Source: Sphingomonas canadensis
Lineage (GTDB): Bacteria > Pseudomonadota > Alphaproteobacteria > Sphingomonadales > Sphingomonadaceae
Reading direction: 5' to 3'
Length of the DNA stretch: 64,000 nucleotides
NCBI RefSeq assembly: GCF_026013525.1
Contig: NZ_JAPDRA010000011.1
Coordinates: forward strand, 1-64,000
Below the pieces are notes generated by a model. The model saw only the letters and a list, made by a program, of their open reading frames with translations. It was not told where the DNA came from and did not search any database. Both the position numbers and the translations under genes were made by a program. Shown here in pieces: positions 35,640-44,316 of the stretch. Each line of letters opens with the position of its first letter. Within the stretch, counting starts at the first letter, position 1.

Positions 35640-36902
35640 ATGAACGCGCCGATGGGGAGAGACGGCAGCGCAGTCCTGCACCATGGCCCGGGCCAACGGC
35701 CGGGCGCGGGTATGCTCGCGCTCTTCGCCCCGGTGTTCCGCACCATGCTCGACCGGCTCGATCGCGGAATCTGCGCGGGCAGCATCGAGGTGCGGCAGCC
35801 CGACGGCCGGCTACGGGTACTCGGCGGACGCGGGGAGGGGCCGAAGGCGGCGCTGGAGCTCAGGAGCTGGCGCGCGCTGCTGCGCCTGGCGATGGGCGGC
35901 TCCTCCGGCTGGTATGAGGCCTGGGCGGCCGGCGAATGGGCCAGCGACGATCCGGTTGCGCTGTTCGAGGTCATGGGCCGCAACCGGGCCACCGTGGGCC
36001 AGTCGGCACGGCCATCGGGCTTCACGCGCGCGGCGATGCGCTTCCAGCACTGGCTGCGGCGCAACCATCGCGAGGGATCGCGGCGGAACATCGCTTTCCA
36101 CTATGATCTGGGGAACGACTTCTACACCGCCTGGCTCGATCCCGGGATGAGCTATTCGAGCGCGCTGTTCACCGCGCCGGAGCAATCGCTGGAGGCGGCG
36201 CAGGCGGCGAAGCTTCGGGCCATCCTCGATCGCACCGCCACCGCCCCGGACGATACGATCCTGGAGATCGGCTGCGGCTGGGGTTCGTTCCTGGAAGCGG
36301 CGGCGCTGGCCGGCCGCAACGTCCACGGCATCACGCTCTCGACCGAGCAGAAGGCCTATGCCGATGCACGCATGGCCCGGCAGGGGCTGGCGGACAAGGT
36401 GCGCGTCACCATCACGGACTATCGCGACGTCGCCGAAACCTATGACGCCGTCGCGAGCATCGAGATGGTGGAGGCGGTGGGCCGGGAATATTGGCCGCAT
36501 TATCTGGGCGCCATCGCCCGCGCGCTGAAGCCGGGCGGGCATGCCGCTATCCAGTACATCAGCTTCGACGACGCCTTTTTCGAGCAATATGCCTCGGCGG
36601 TGGATTTCATCCAGACGCACATCTTCCCCGGCGGGCTGCTGATTTCCGAGCGCGAGTTCCGCTCGATCGCCGAGCGCAGCGGGCTCGCCTGGCGTGATCG
36701 CGAAACCTTTGGCCCCAGCTATGCCGAGACGCTGCGCCAGTGGCGCGAAAATTTCGATCGGGCCGATGCGGAGGGGCGCCTGCCCGCGCAGTTCGACGCC
36801 AAGTTCAAGGGCTTGTGGCGATATTATCTGATGTACTGCGAAGGCGGTTTCCGCGGCGGCGGGATCGATGTGGCGCAGGTAACGCTGGTGAAGGAGAAGT
36901 GA
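35640..36902 (+). CDS. Cyclopropane-fatty-acyl-phospholipid synthase family protein
   Basis: Uses S-adenosylmethionine to add a methylene across cis double bonds of membrane phospholipid acyl chains. The 420-residue protein has the CFA features: N-terminal domain, then HYDLGNDFYTAWLDPGMSYS, the SAM-binding LEIGCGWGSFLEAAA, GITLSTEQ and SIEMVEAVGREYWPHYLG, then QYISFDDAFFEQY. ATG 35640 is chosen; a GTG 18 bases upstream is an alternative. Its stop codon shares one base with the start of the next gene. The position beside photolyase matches membrane- and DNA-stress clusters seen in other bacteria. Confidence 0.9.
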   Translation: MNAPMGRDGSAVLHHGPGQRPGAGMLALFAPVFRTMLDRLDRGICAGSIEVRQPDGRLRVLGGRGEGPKAALELRSWRALLRLAMGGSSGWYEAWAAGEWASDDPVALFEVMGRNRATVGQSARPSGFTRAAMRFQHWLRRNHREGSRRNIAFHYDLGNDFYTAWLDPGMSYSSALFTAPEQSLEAAQAAKLRAILDRTATAPDDTILEIGCGWGSFLEAAALAGRNVHGITLSTEQKAYADARMARQGLADKVRVTITDYRDVAETYDAVASIEMVEAVGREYWPHYLGAIARALKPGGHAAIQYISFDDAFFEQYASAVDFIQTHIFPGGLLISEREFRSIAERSGLAWRDRETFGPSYAETLRQWRENFDRADAEGRLPAQFDAKFKGLWRYYLMYCEGGFRGGGIDVAQVTLVKEK

Positions 36903-38059
36903 TGCGCAAGTGGCTGATGGCGCTGGCGGCGTTCGCCCTGGCGGGAACTGCGGCCGCGCAGACCGTTCCGCAGGACGCGGAGGGCATCGCCAGGCTGCGC
37001 CGCGCCGGGGCGGAGGTGCTGTTCTGGAGCCAGGACCAGCGCGACCGTAACTTCCCCGCGATGGAGACGATCTTCCCTACCCGCGTGGTGAGGGCGGGCG
37101 GCGCCGTCCGCGCGCTGCCCGCGGGAACCCCGCTGCCGGTGAGCGACGCCGATGTCGCCGCCTTCATTGCCGCGCAGAACGTCGCGGGGCTGATCGTGAT
37201 CCAGGACGGCAAGGTGCGGCTGGAGCGCTATGCCCGCGGCTTCAGCCAGTCGGGGCGCTGGACCAGCTTCTCGGTCGCCAAGTCGTTCACGTCCACGCTG
37301 GTCGGCGCGGCGATCCGGGACGGCTATATCAAATCGGTCGACGAGCCGGTGACCAAGTACATCCCGGAGCTGGCGGGCAGCGGCTATGACGGCGTCACCA
37401 TCGCCCAGTTGCTCACCATGACGTCGGGCGTGCAATGGAACGAGGACTATACCGATCCCAATTCCGATGTGGCCAAGTTCGGCGCCGTGGAGGTGAAGCC
37501 GGGCGAGGACGCGACCGTCGCCTATATGCGCAAGCTGCCGCGCGAGACCGCGCCAGGCGCCAAATGGGTGTACAAGACCGGCGAGACCAACCTGGTCGGC
37601 GTGCTCGTCACCCGCGCCACCGGAAAGACGCTGGCGGAGTATCTGAGCGAGAAGATCTGGAAGCCCTATGGCATGGAGCAGGACGCGGCCTGGATGGTCG
37701 ATTTCACCGGCCATGAAATCGGCGGGTGCTGCCTGTCGGTCAGCCTGCGCGATTATGCGCGGATGGGCATGTTCGCGCTGGAGGGCGGAAAGGGCGTAGT
37801 GCCCGAAGGCTGGTTCGCCGACGCCACCCGCGCGCATGCCACAGTGCGCGAGGGCGGGTTCGGCTATGGCTATCAATGGTGGACCTATCCGGGCGGCAAC
37901 TTCGGCGGGCAGGGCATCTTCGGCCAGATGATCTTCGTCGATCCGGCGAAGAAGCTGGTGATCGCGATGGTGAGCGCGTGGCCCAAGGCGACCGATCCCG
38001 CGCTGGGGATGCAGCGGCTGCAGTTCGTCGCAACGCTGGACGCGGCCGCGGGGCAATAG
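36902..38059 (+). CDS. Secreted serine hydrolase of the beta-lactamase/esterase fold
   Basis: The 385-residue protein has a signal peptide (MRKWLMALAAFALAGTAAAQ) and the class C beta-lactamase-like fold: nucleophile motif SVAKS (SxxK), TMTSGVQWNED and a later WVYKTGETN region in the place of the YxN element, plus GYGYQWW near the end where class C enzymes keep a KTG-like strand. Such proteins include esterases and D-aminopeptidases as well as lactamases; substrate is not predictable. ATG 36902 overlaps the stop of the cfa gene by one base (TGATG), suggesting coupling. Confidence 0.88.
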   Translation: MRKWLMALAAFALAGTAAAQTVPQDAEGIARLRRAGAEVLFWSQDQRDRNFPAMETIFPTRVVRAGGAVRALPAGTPLPVSDADVAAFIAAQNVAGLIVIQDGKVRLERYARGFSQSGRWTSFSVAKSFTSTLVGAAIRDGYIKSVDEPVTKYIPELAGSGYDGVTIAQLLTMTSGVQWNEDYTDPNSDVAKFGAVEVKPGEDATVAYMRKLPRETAPGAKWVYKTGETNLVGVLVTRATGKTLAEYLSEKIWKPYGMEQDAAWMVDFTGHEIGGCCLSVSLRDYARMGMFALEGGKGVVPEGWFADATRAHATVREGGFGYGYQWWTYPGGNFGGQGIFGQMIFVDPAKKLVIAMVSAWPKATDPALGMQRLQFVATLDAAAGQ

Positions 38060-38121
38060 GGGCTGCGCGCCCGCGCCTTCCGTGGGCGATCAGGCAAAGG
38101 GCGCGCTCAGCGCTCAGCCCT

Positions 38122-38146
38122 CCGTTCGCGCTGAGCCTGTCGAAGG
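38122..38146 (-). repeat. REP-like dispersed element (copy 3)
   Basis: Another copy of the sphingomonad-type unit, reading CCTTCGACAGGCTCAGCGCG then AACGG on the minus strand. It lies in the 115-bp space between the converging serine hydrolase and SDR genes, a typical place for extragenic palindromes. Confidence 0.85.
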
Positions 38147-38174
38147 GCCGGTCCACAATCGGCCAAGGGGCCGG

Positions 38175-38888
38175 TTATTTCCCCAGCGCGAGATAATGGC
38201 CGGTGTCGAAACCTCCGGCGGCCAGTCTCGCAATTGCCTCGGCGGCCACTTCCGGCCCCTTCAGCGTCGCGGGATCCTCGCCCGGATAGGCGCGGGCGCG
38301 CATCGCGGTGCGCGTCGCGCCCGGATCGACCAGCGCCACGCGAACGCCGGAGATGTTGCGCATCTCCTCGGCATAGCTGAGCAGCAGGTTCTCGAACGCG
38401 GCCTTCGAAGCGCCGTACATGCCCCAATAGGCGCGCGGATTGCGGGCGATGCCGCTGGTGACCCCGATCACGCGCGCGCCCTGGGCCTTGCGCAGCATCG
38501 GATCGAACGCGCCGATCAGCGCCGCCTGGGCGCTGACGTTCAGCGTCAGCACACGCGCGAAATCCTTGGCATCGAAGGCGGGCAGCGCGCTCAGCGTGCC
38601 CAGTGTCGCGGCGTTGAGCACCAATATGTCGAGCGAGCGCCAGCGTCCCTCGATCGCGGCGGCCAGGCGGGCGATGCCCTCATTCTCTGCCAGGTCGAGC
38701 GGCGCGATGGTGGCGGTGCCGCCCGCGGCGTGGATCGATTCCTCCACCTCCTCCAGCCCGCCCGCGGTGCGCGCGGTGAGGATCACATGCGCGCCCGCCG
38801 CGGCCAGCGCGTGGGCGGTCGCCGCGCCGATCCCGCGGCTGGCGCCGGTGACGAGTGCGACCTGATCGAAAAGGGGCTTGTCGGTCAT
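38175..38888 (-). CDS. Short-chain dehydrogenase/reductase (SDR)
   Basis: The 237-residue protein has the classical SDR pattern: cofactor motif TGASRGIGAATA, LVLNAATLG in the NAG position, catalytic Ser in VTSGIA and YGASK (YxxxK). The residue after the second cofactor strand (LTARTAGGLEEV) suggests NADP(H) preference. Sequences of this type are often annotated as general SDRs close to fatty-acid or fabG-like reductases. It starts at ATG 38888 (MTDKPLFDQVALVTG) and lies 145 bp downstream of purF on the same strand. Confidence 0.9.
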   Translation of the reverse strand: MTDKPLFDQVALVTGASRGIGAATAHALAAAGAHVILTARTAGGLEEVEESIHAAGGTATIAPLDLAENEGIARLAAAIEGRWRSLDILVLNAATLGTLSALPAFDAKDFARVLTLNVSAQAALIGAFDPMLRKAQGARVIGVTSGIARNPRAYWGMYGASKAAFENLLLSYAEEMRNISGVRVALVDPGATRTAMRARAYPGEDPATLKGPEVAAEAIARLAAGGFDTGHYLALGK

Positions 38889-38978
38889 GGGGTCCTTCCG
38901 GATGGCCCTAGGGCGTTTGCCGTTTGGGCTGGTGCCGATTCCGCCAAGGGCGGCCAGCGTCTAGAGCCAAAGCCTGCG

Positions 38979-39002
38979 CTTCGACAAGCTGGGCGCGAAC
39001 GG
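38979..39002 (+). repeat. REP-like dispersed element (copy 4, diverged)
   Basis: CTTCGACAAGCTGGGCGCG followed by AACGGG lies between purF and the SDR gene. It differs from the consensus at a few positions, so it is probably an older copy. Confidence 0.7.
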
Positions 39003-39033
39003 GAGAGGAGGCGGGCGGGGAGAGGCGCCGGCC

Positions 39034-40494
39034 TCAGCCCACGCGCTCCTCGAGCAGCGCGAGCTGGGCGGCGGCGGCCTGTTCCTCGTGATCGGTCAGC
39101 GACGTCGGGTAATCGCCGGTGAAACAGGCGTCGCAATAGCCGGGCCGGTTGTCGGCGCGGCGCGGCTCGCCCAGCGCCTTGTACAGCCCGTCGATCGAGA
39201 CGAAGGCTAGGCTGTCCGCCTTGATGAAGCGCGTCATCGCGCCCAGATCCAGGTTCGCCGCCAGCAGCTTCTCCCGCCGGGGCGTGTCGACGCCATAGAA
39301 GCAGCTATGCTTGGTGGGCGGGCTGGCGATGCGGAAATGGACTTCCTTGGCGCCCGCCTCGCGCATCATCTCGACGATCTTCAGGCTGGTGGTGCCGCGC
39401 ACGATCGAATCGTCGATCAGCACGATGCGCTTGCCGGCGATCAGGTCGCGGTTGGCATTGTGCTTCAGCTTCACGCCCAGGCGGCGGACCTCGGCCCCCG
39501 GCTGGATGAAGGTGCGGCCCACATAGTGCGAGCGGATGATGCCCAGCTCGAACGGAATGCCCGATTCCTGCGCGAAGCCGATCGCAGCCGGCACGCCCGA
39601 ATCGGGGACGGGGACGACCAGATCGGCCTCCACCGGCGCCTCGATCGCGAGCTGGGCGCCGATCGCCTTGCGCACCGAATAGACCGAACGGTTGCCCGCG
39701 ATCGAATCGGGGCGCGAGAAATAGACCCATTCGAAGATGCATGGCCGCGCCGCCGCGTCTCCGCCGAAGGGGCGGTGCGAGGTGACGTTGCCGTCCTTGA
39801 CGATCACCAGCTCGCCCGGCTCGACCGAGCGGACAAACTCGGCGCCGACCACGTCGAGCGCCACGGTTTCGGAGGCGAAGATCACCGCGCCCTCGCGCTC
39901 GCCCATCACCAGCGGGCGGATGCCCAGCGGATCGCGGCAGGCGATCAGCCCGTCGCCGGTAAGGCAGACGAGCGAATAGGCGCCCTCGATCTGTTTCAGC
40001 GCATCGATGAACCGGTCGATCAGCGTCGGCTGGCGCGAGGTGGCGACCAGGTGGATGATCACCTCGGTGTCCGAGGTCGACTGGAAGATCGAACCGGTGC
40101 TGATCAGGTCACGGCGCAGGCGCGATGCGTTGGAGATGTTGCCGTTATGCGCGATCGCGAAGCCGCCCGCCGCCAGCTCCGCATAGAGCGGCTGGACGTT
40201 GCGCATCGCCGAATCGCCGGTGGTGGCATAGCGGACATGGCCGATCGCCGAATCGCCGGCCAGCGGGTCCATGATCTCCTTGCGATCGAAATTGCCCGCG
40301 ACATGGCCCATCGCGCGATGCGTGTGGAAGGCGCGATCGTCATAGCTGGTGATGCCCGCGGCCTCCTGGCCCCGGTGCTGGAGCGCGTGGAGCCCCAGCG
40401 CGGTGAGCGCGGCCGCGCCCTCTCCGCCGGAGACTCCAAAGATGCCGCACTCCTCGTGCAGCTTGTCGTCGTCGAAGGGATTGGTGGTGAACAT
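39034..40494 (-). CDS. purF: Amidophosphoribosyltransferase
   Basis: PurF makes 5-phosphoribosylamine from PRPP and glutamine, the first step of purine synthesis. The 486-residue protein starts [20 protein letters not shown]: Cys16 is the glutaminase nucleophile after removal of a short propeptide. It has [20 protein letters not shown], and the PRPP-binding motif [15 protein letters not shown]. The ATG at 40494 fits homologues; the open frame upstream is arginine-rich noise. It is divergent from hisI. The SDR gene follows downstream. Confidence 0.97.
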   Translation of the reverse strand: MFTTNPFDDDKLHEECGIFGVSGGEGAAALTALGLHALQHRGQEAAGITSYDDRAFHTHRAMGHVAGNFDRKEIMDPLAGDSAIGHVRYATTGDSAMRNVQPLYAELAAGGFAIAHNGNISNASRLRRDLISTGSIFQSTSDTEVIIHLVATSRQPTLIDRFIDALKQIEGAYSLVCLTGDGLIACRDPLGIRPLVMGEREGAVIFASETVALDVVGAEFVRSVEPGELVIVKDGNVTSHRPFGGDAAARPCIFEWVYFSRPDSIAGNRSVYSVRKAIGAQLAIEAPVEADLVVPVPDSGVPAAIGFAQESGIPFELGIIRSHYVGRTFIQPGAEVRRLGVKLKHNANRDLIAGKRIVLIDDSIVRGTTSLKIVEMMREAGAKEVHFRIASPPTKHSCFYGVDTPRREKLLAANLDLGAMTRFIKADSLAFVSIDGLYKALGEPRRADNRPGYCDACFTGDYPTSLTDHEEQAAAAQLALLEERVG

Positions 40495-40613
40495 CGTACC
40501 CCGGTGGGTCGGTTTCCGATGCCGCCCCATATAGGATCGAAATCGCTTTGTCGCCCGCCCGGCGGCAAATTTCCTTGTTCGCAGCGCGGGACGGGGGGCG
40601 TAAGGGAGGGCGC

Positions 40614-40970
40614 GTGACGAACGACCGCGAAACGGGCCTGGCGCTCGACCCGAAATATGACGCGAACGGCCTGGTGACCGCGGTCGCCACGCATGGCGAG
40701 TCGGTGCTGATGGTCGCGCATATGAACGCCGAGGCGCTGGCGAAGACGCTGGAGACGGGCGAGGCCCACTTCTGGTCCCGCAGCCGCGCGCGGCTGTGGA
40801 AGAAGGGCGAAACTTCCGGCCATGTGCTGAAGGTGCGCGAGTTGCGCGTCGATTGCGATCAGGACGCGATCTGGATGATCGTCGATCCCGTCGGCCCCGC
40901 ATGCCACACCGGCGAGCCGAGTTGCTTCTACCGCCGCGCCGAGGGCGGCGGGCTGGTGCGCGTGGGATGA
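40614..40970 (+). CDS. hisI: Phosphoribosyl-AMP cyclohydrolase
   Basis: HisI opens the purine ring of phosphoribosyl-AMP, step three of histidine synthesis. The 118-residue single-domain protein has the family motifs [32 protein letters not shown] and the zinc-site VDCDQDA with the later [13 protein letters not shown]. The start is GTG 40614 with GGGAGG nearby. In alphaproteobacteria HisI is often separate from HisE, as here. The final 4 bases overlap the next (lipoprotein) gene. Confidence 0.95.
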   Translation: MTNDRETGLALDPKYDANGLVTAVATHGESVLMVAHMNAEALAKTLETGEAHFWSRSRARLWKKGETSGHVLKVRELRVDCDQDAIWMIVDPVGPACHTGEPSCFYRRAEGGGLVRVG

Positions 40971-41473
40971 GCGTGCGCTGGGCGACGGCCGTGCTGCTGC
41001 TGCTCGCCGCCTGTTCGGGCGGCAAGCAGGCCGCGCAGAACGCCGCCCAGCCGCAGGATCTGGAAAGCGCGGCGATCGAGCGCGGGATGGTGCGCGATCC
41101 GGACGACAGCAGCGTCGCCGGCCTTTACGCGCGGGATACCGACCGGGTGTGCGTGGTGAAGGACGGGCAGGGGTATCGCATGGGCGCCTTCGTCGATTAC
41201 GGCGACGGCATCACGTGCAGCGGATCGGGCACGATGACGCGGCTTGGCGAGACGCTGCACGTCGAGCTGGGCAAGCCCGAGGACGGGTGCAGCTTCGACG
41301 CGCGGTTCGATGGCGACAAGATATACTTCCCCGGCAACGTTCCCGATGGTTGCGCCAAGCTGTGCTCGCGCCGCTCGTCCTATGCCGGGCTGGAGGTGAC
41401 GCTGCTGAGCGAGTCGGAGGCGGAGGCGGGGGCGATGCGCGATCCTTCGGGCCGGATGCTCTGCGGCAAATAG
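40967..41473 (+). CDS. Putative lipoprotein, unknown function
   Basis: The 168-residue protein has a lipoprotein signal ([16 protein letters not shown]; lipobox LAAC) and then a soluble domain with four or five further Cys ([35 protein letters not shown]), likely forming disulfides. It overlaps hisI by 4 bp (ATGA), so it is translationally coupled, although a functional link to histidine synthesis is doubtful. No named family is recognised. Confidence 0.8.
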   Translation: MSVRWATAVLLLLAACSGGKQAAQNAAQPQDLESAAIERGMVRDPDDSSVAGLYARDTDRVCVVKDGQGYRMGAFVDYGDGITCSGSGTMTRLGETLHVELGKPEDGCSFDARFDGDKIYFPGNVPDGCAKLCSRRSSYAGLEVTLLSESEAEAGAMRDPSGRMLCGK

Positions 41474-41496
41474 CTGCGTTCCGGACCTCATCGGCC

Positions 41497-41512
41497 TTGA
41501 CGTTAACGTAAA
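41497..41512 (+). promoter_or_regulatory. LiuR-like MerR operator upstream of the regulator gene
   Basis: TTGACGTTAACGTAAA is a near-perfect palindrome centred on GTTAAC, about 20 bp before the MerR gene. It resembles the published LiuR recognition pattern (TTTACGTAAACGTAAA-type) that controls branched-chain amino-acid and fatty-acid catabolic genes in proteobacteria. It would allow autoregulation and control of the following acyl-CoA dehydrogenase. Confidence 0.7.
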
Positions 41513-41531
41513 GGGGACATATGCGGCTCGC

Positions 41532-41966
41532 ATGTCTGCTGCCGCTTATACTGCCGCGGGGCTGGCGCCGATCGAGCCGCGCACCGACCGCGACCATTTT
41601 TCGATCTCGGAGCTTTGCGCCGAGTTCCAGGTCACGCCGCGCGCGCTGCGTTTCTATGAGGACGAAGGGCTGATCTCGCCCGAGCGCCGGGGGCTTTCGC
41701 GGGTCTATTCGCACCGCGATCGCGCACGGCTGGCGTGGATACTGCGCGGCAAGCGCGTGGGATTCAGCCTGGCCGAGATCCGCGAGATGATCGACCTCTA
41801 CGACGTCGGCGACGGACGCCACCTGCAGCGCCGGGTGACGATCGACCGCTGCAAGTCACGGATCGACCTGCTCGACAGGCAGAAGCAAGACATCGATGCC
41901 GCAATCGCGGAACTACAGGAATTCGTCGACCTGCTGGAACGCAGCGTGGCGACCGAGAGGGACTGA
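41532..41966 (+). CDS. MerR-family regulator, LiuR-like
   Basis: The 144-residue protein has the MerR winged-helix DNA-binding domain (FSISELCAEFQVTPRALRFYEDEGLISPERRGLSRVY, given in part; key residues include RFYEDEGL and the wing Arg) and a dimerisation helix (IDLLDRQKQDIDAAIAELQEF). Cysteines for metal binding are absent apart from one Cys in the helix (TIDRCKSRI), so a small-molecule or acyl-CoA effector is likely. A palindromic operator lies 20 bp upstream. The acyl-CoA dehydrogenase gene begins 4 bp after its stop, indicating an operon. Confidence 0.88.
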   Translation: MSAAAYTAAGLAPIEPRTDRDHFSISELCAEFQVTPRALRFYEDEGLISPERRGLSRVYSHRDRARLAWILRGKRVGFSLAEIREMIDLYDVGDGRHLQRRVTIDRCKSRIDLLDRQKQDIDAAIAELQEFVDLLERSVATERD

Positions 41967-41970
41967 ACAC

Positions 41971-43773
41971 ATGCCGCAATATACCCCGCCGATCCGTGAC
42001 ACCCGCTTCGTCCTCGACCGCGTCCTGAAGGTCGATCGCTATGCGGACCTGCCGGGCTTCGCCAGCGCGTCCCCGGAAATCGTGGGCGCGGTGCTGGAAG
42101 AGGGCGGAAAGTTCGTCGCCGAGGTGCTGTTCCCGCTCAACCAGATCGGCGACCGCCAGGGCTGCACCCGTCACGAGGACGGCAGCGTGACCACGCCCGA
42201 CGGCTTCAAGGAGGCCTATAAGAGCTTCATCGAGGCCGGCTGGACCACGCTCGCCATGCCCGAGGAATTCGGCGGGCAGGGCATGCCCCACTATCTGTCC
42301 ACCGCGTTCGAGGAATATCTGATCAGCTCCAACATGGGCTTCGCCATGTACCAGGGGCTAACGCTGGGCGCGGTGAGCGCGATCATGGCGAAGGGATCGC
42401 ACGAGCAGCAGGCCAAATATCTGCCCAAGATGATCTCGGGCGAATGGGGCGGCACGATGAACCTGACGGAGCCGCAGTGCGGCACCGACCTGGGCCTGAT
42501 CCGCACCCGCGCCGAGCCGCAGGCGGACGGCAGCTACAGCATCACCGGCACCAAGATCTTCATCTCCGCCGGCGAGCACGACCTGACCGACAACATCGTC
42601 CACCTGGTGCTGGCCAAGACCCCCGGCGCGCCGGACAGCAGCAAGGGCATCTCGCTGTTCATCGTCCCCAAGTTCCTGGTGAACGAGGATGGTTCGCTGG
42701 GCGAACGCAACGGCGTCTCGTGCGGATCGATCGAGCACAAGATGGGCATCCACGGCAACGCCACCTGCGTGATGAACTATGACGGCGCCACAGGCTGGCT
42801 GGTCGGCGAGGAGATGAAGGGCCTGGCCGCGATGTTCATCATGATGAACGCCGCGCGGCTGGGCGTGGGCCTGCAGGGCCTGTCGCTGGGCGAGGTCGCG
42901 CTGCAGAACGCCGTCCAGTACGCGAGCGACCGCCGCCAGGGCCGCGCGCTCACCGGGCCGAAGGAGCCCGGGGAGAAGGCCGACACGCTGTTCGTCCACC
43001 CCGACGTCCGCCGCATGCTGATGGAGGGCAAGGCGCTGACCGAGGGGCTGCGCGCGCTGTGTCTGTGGGGTGCGCTGCTCGTGGACCTGAGCCACAAGGC
43101 CGGGAGCGAGGAGGAGCGCCAGACGGCCGACGATCTGGTGAGCCTGCTGACCCCGGTCATCAAGGGCGTGGGCACCGACATCGGCTATCGCGTCGCGACC
43201 GACAGCCAGCAGGTCTATGGCGGCCACGGCTACATCGCCGAATGGGGCATGGAGCAATATGTCCGCGATGCCCGCATCTCGATGATCTATGAAGGCACCA
43301 ACGGCGTTCAGGCGATGGACCTGGTGGGCCGCAAGCTGGCGCTGAACGGCGGCCGCGCGATCCAGGCCTTTTTCGCCATGGTGGCCGGCGAGATCGCGGA
43401 GGCCAAGGGCGACGCGAAACTGGCGGGCCTGGCCGAAGCGCTGGAGAAGGCGCTGGGCCACCTGCAGGGCGCGACGATGTGGCTCGCCGCCAACGGCTTC
43501 AAGAACCCCAATGACGTGGGCGCGGGCGCCTATCCCTATATGCAGCTCACCGGCACGGTGACGCTGGGCCTGATGTGGCTGCGGCTGGCCAAGGCGGCGC
43601 TGGAAGCGCTGGCCGAGGGCGGCGGGGACACGCGCTATTACGAAGCCAAGCTGGTGACCGCGCGCTTCTATGCCGAACGCTTCCTGCCCGAGGCGGGCGG
43701 GCTGCGCCGCAAGGTGGAGAGCGGGTCGGAAGCGGTGATGGCGCTGGACCCGGAGATGTTCCGGGCGGCATGA
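41971..43773 (+). CDS. Acyl-CoA dehydrogenase (C-terminal-domain-extended type)
   Basis: The 600-residue flavoenzyme belongs to the long ACAD subgroup close to DmdC/FadE-like enzymes. It contains the N-terminal helices (AMPEEFGGQGMPHYLSTAFE), the FAD and substrate loop (MNLTEPQCGTDLGLIRTRA), AARLGVGLQGLSLGEVALQN and the catalytic base region YEGTNGVQAMDLVGRKL. It starts alpha,beta-oxidation of acyl-CoA. The ATG at 41971 has GAGAGGG upstream. It is probably co-transcribed with and regulated by the MerR regulator just before it. The exact acyl-CoA substrate is not evident. Confidence 0.92.
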   Translation: MPQYTPPIRDTRFVLDRVLKVDRYADLPGFASASPEIVGAVLEEGGKFVAEVLFPLNQIGDRQGCTRHEDGSVTTPDGFKEAYKSFIEAGWTTLAMPEEFGGQGMPHYLSTAFEEYLISSNMGFAMYQGLTLGAVSAIMAKGSHEQQAKYLPKMISGEWGGTMNLTEPQCGTDLGLIRTRAEPQADGSYSITGTKIFISAGEHDLTDNIVHLVLAKTPGAPDSSKGISLFIVPKFLVNEDGSLGERNGVSCGSIEHKMGIHGNATCVMNYDGATGWLVGEEMKGLAAMFIMMNAARLGVGLQGLSLGEVALQNAVQYASDRRQGRALTGPKEPGEKADTLFVHPDVRRMLMEGKALTEGLRALCLWGALLVDLSHKAGSEEERQTADDLVSLLTPVIKGVGTDIGYRVATDSQQVYGGHGYIAEWGMEQYVRDARISMIYEGTNGVQAMDLVGRKLALNGGRAIQAFFAMVAGEIAEAKGDAKLAGLAEALEKALGHLQGATMWLAANGFKNPNDVGAGAYPYMQLTGTVTLGLMWLRLAKAALEALAEGGGDTRYYEAKLVTARFYAERFLPEAGGLRRKVESGSEAVMALDPEMFRAA

Positions 43774-43839
43774 CGGCGGCCCGCGCCGGGCGGGGAAGGG
43801 GGCTTGAGCAACCGGCCCCGTTCCCCGCATAACCCGGGC

Positions 43840-44316
43840 ATGGCCATCGACATCGTCCCCCTCGAACCGCTCGAGCGCGGACAGCTTCATGTGATGCGCG
43901 TGCGCGGGGCTTTCACCGCGCTGGTGCTGATCGGACTTGCGGTCGCCGCCGAGCTGATCCTGGCGGAGCGGTTTCCGCTGCCCGGGCTGGTTGCGGCACC
44001 GGTGCTGCTGATCGCGATCTGGGTGGGGCTGATCGCGCCGTCGCGCCGCTGGCGGCATTGGGGCTATGCCTTTACCGGCAGCGAACTGCACGTCGCGCAC
44101 GGCTGGCTGTTCCAGGTCCACACGATCGTGCCGGTGGTGCGCGTGCAGCACATCGACGTCGCGCAGGGGCCGTTGCAGCGCGCGTTCGGCGTGGCCACGC
44201 TGGTGCTGCACACCGCCGGAACCGATGCGAGTACCGTGGGATTGCCGGGCATCAGCCGCGAGACCGCCGAGGATATCCGCGATTCGATCCGCGCGCGCAT
44301 CGGCAGCGCGCAGTGA
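43840..44316 (+). CDS. Bacterial PH-domain membrane protein (YdbS-like, bPH2)
   Basis: The 158-residue protein has two membrane segments (GAFTALVLIGLAVAAELIL; GLVAAPVLLIAIWVGLI) and a bPH2 domain (YAFTGSELHVAHGWLFQVHTIV, HIDVAQGPLQRAFGVATLVL). This is the YdbS pattern. ATG 43840 is preferred over an upstream TTG at 43804. It overlaps the following larger bPH2 gene by 4 bp (GTGA), as in the ydbS-ydbT pair of other bacteria. Membrane- or stress-linked function is likely but unproven. Confidence 0.85.
   Translation: MAIDIVPLEPLERGQLHVMRVRGAFTALVLIGLAVAAELILAERFPLPGLVAAPVLLIAIWVGLIAPSRRWRHWGYAFTGSELHVAHGWLFQVHTIVPVVRVQHIDVAQGPLQRAFGVATLVLHTAGTDASTVGLPGISRETAEDIRDSIRARIGSAQ

Noticed and set aside
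36902..38059. A true class C beta-lactamase giving drug resistance
   Set aside because: The SxxK motif is present, but the YxN and KTG elements are altered; the wider serine hydrolase/esterase family is the safer call.
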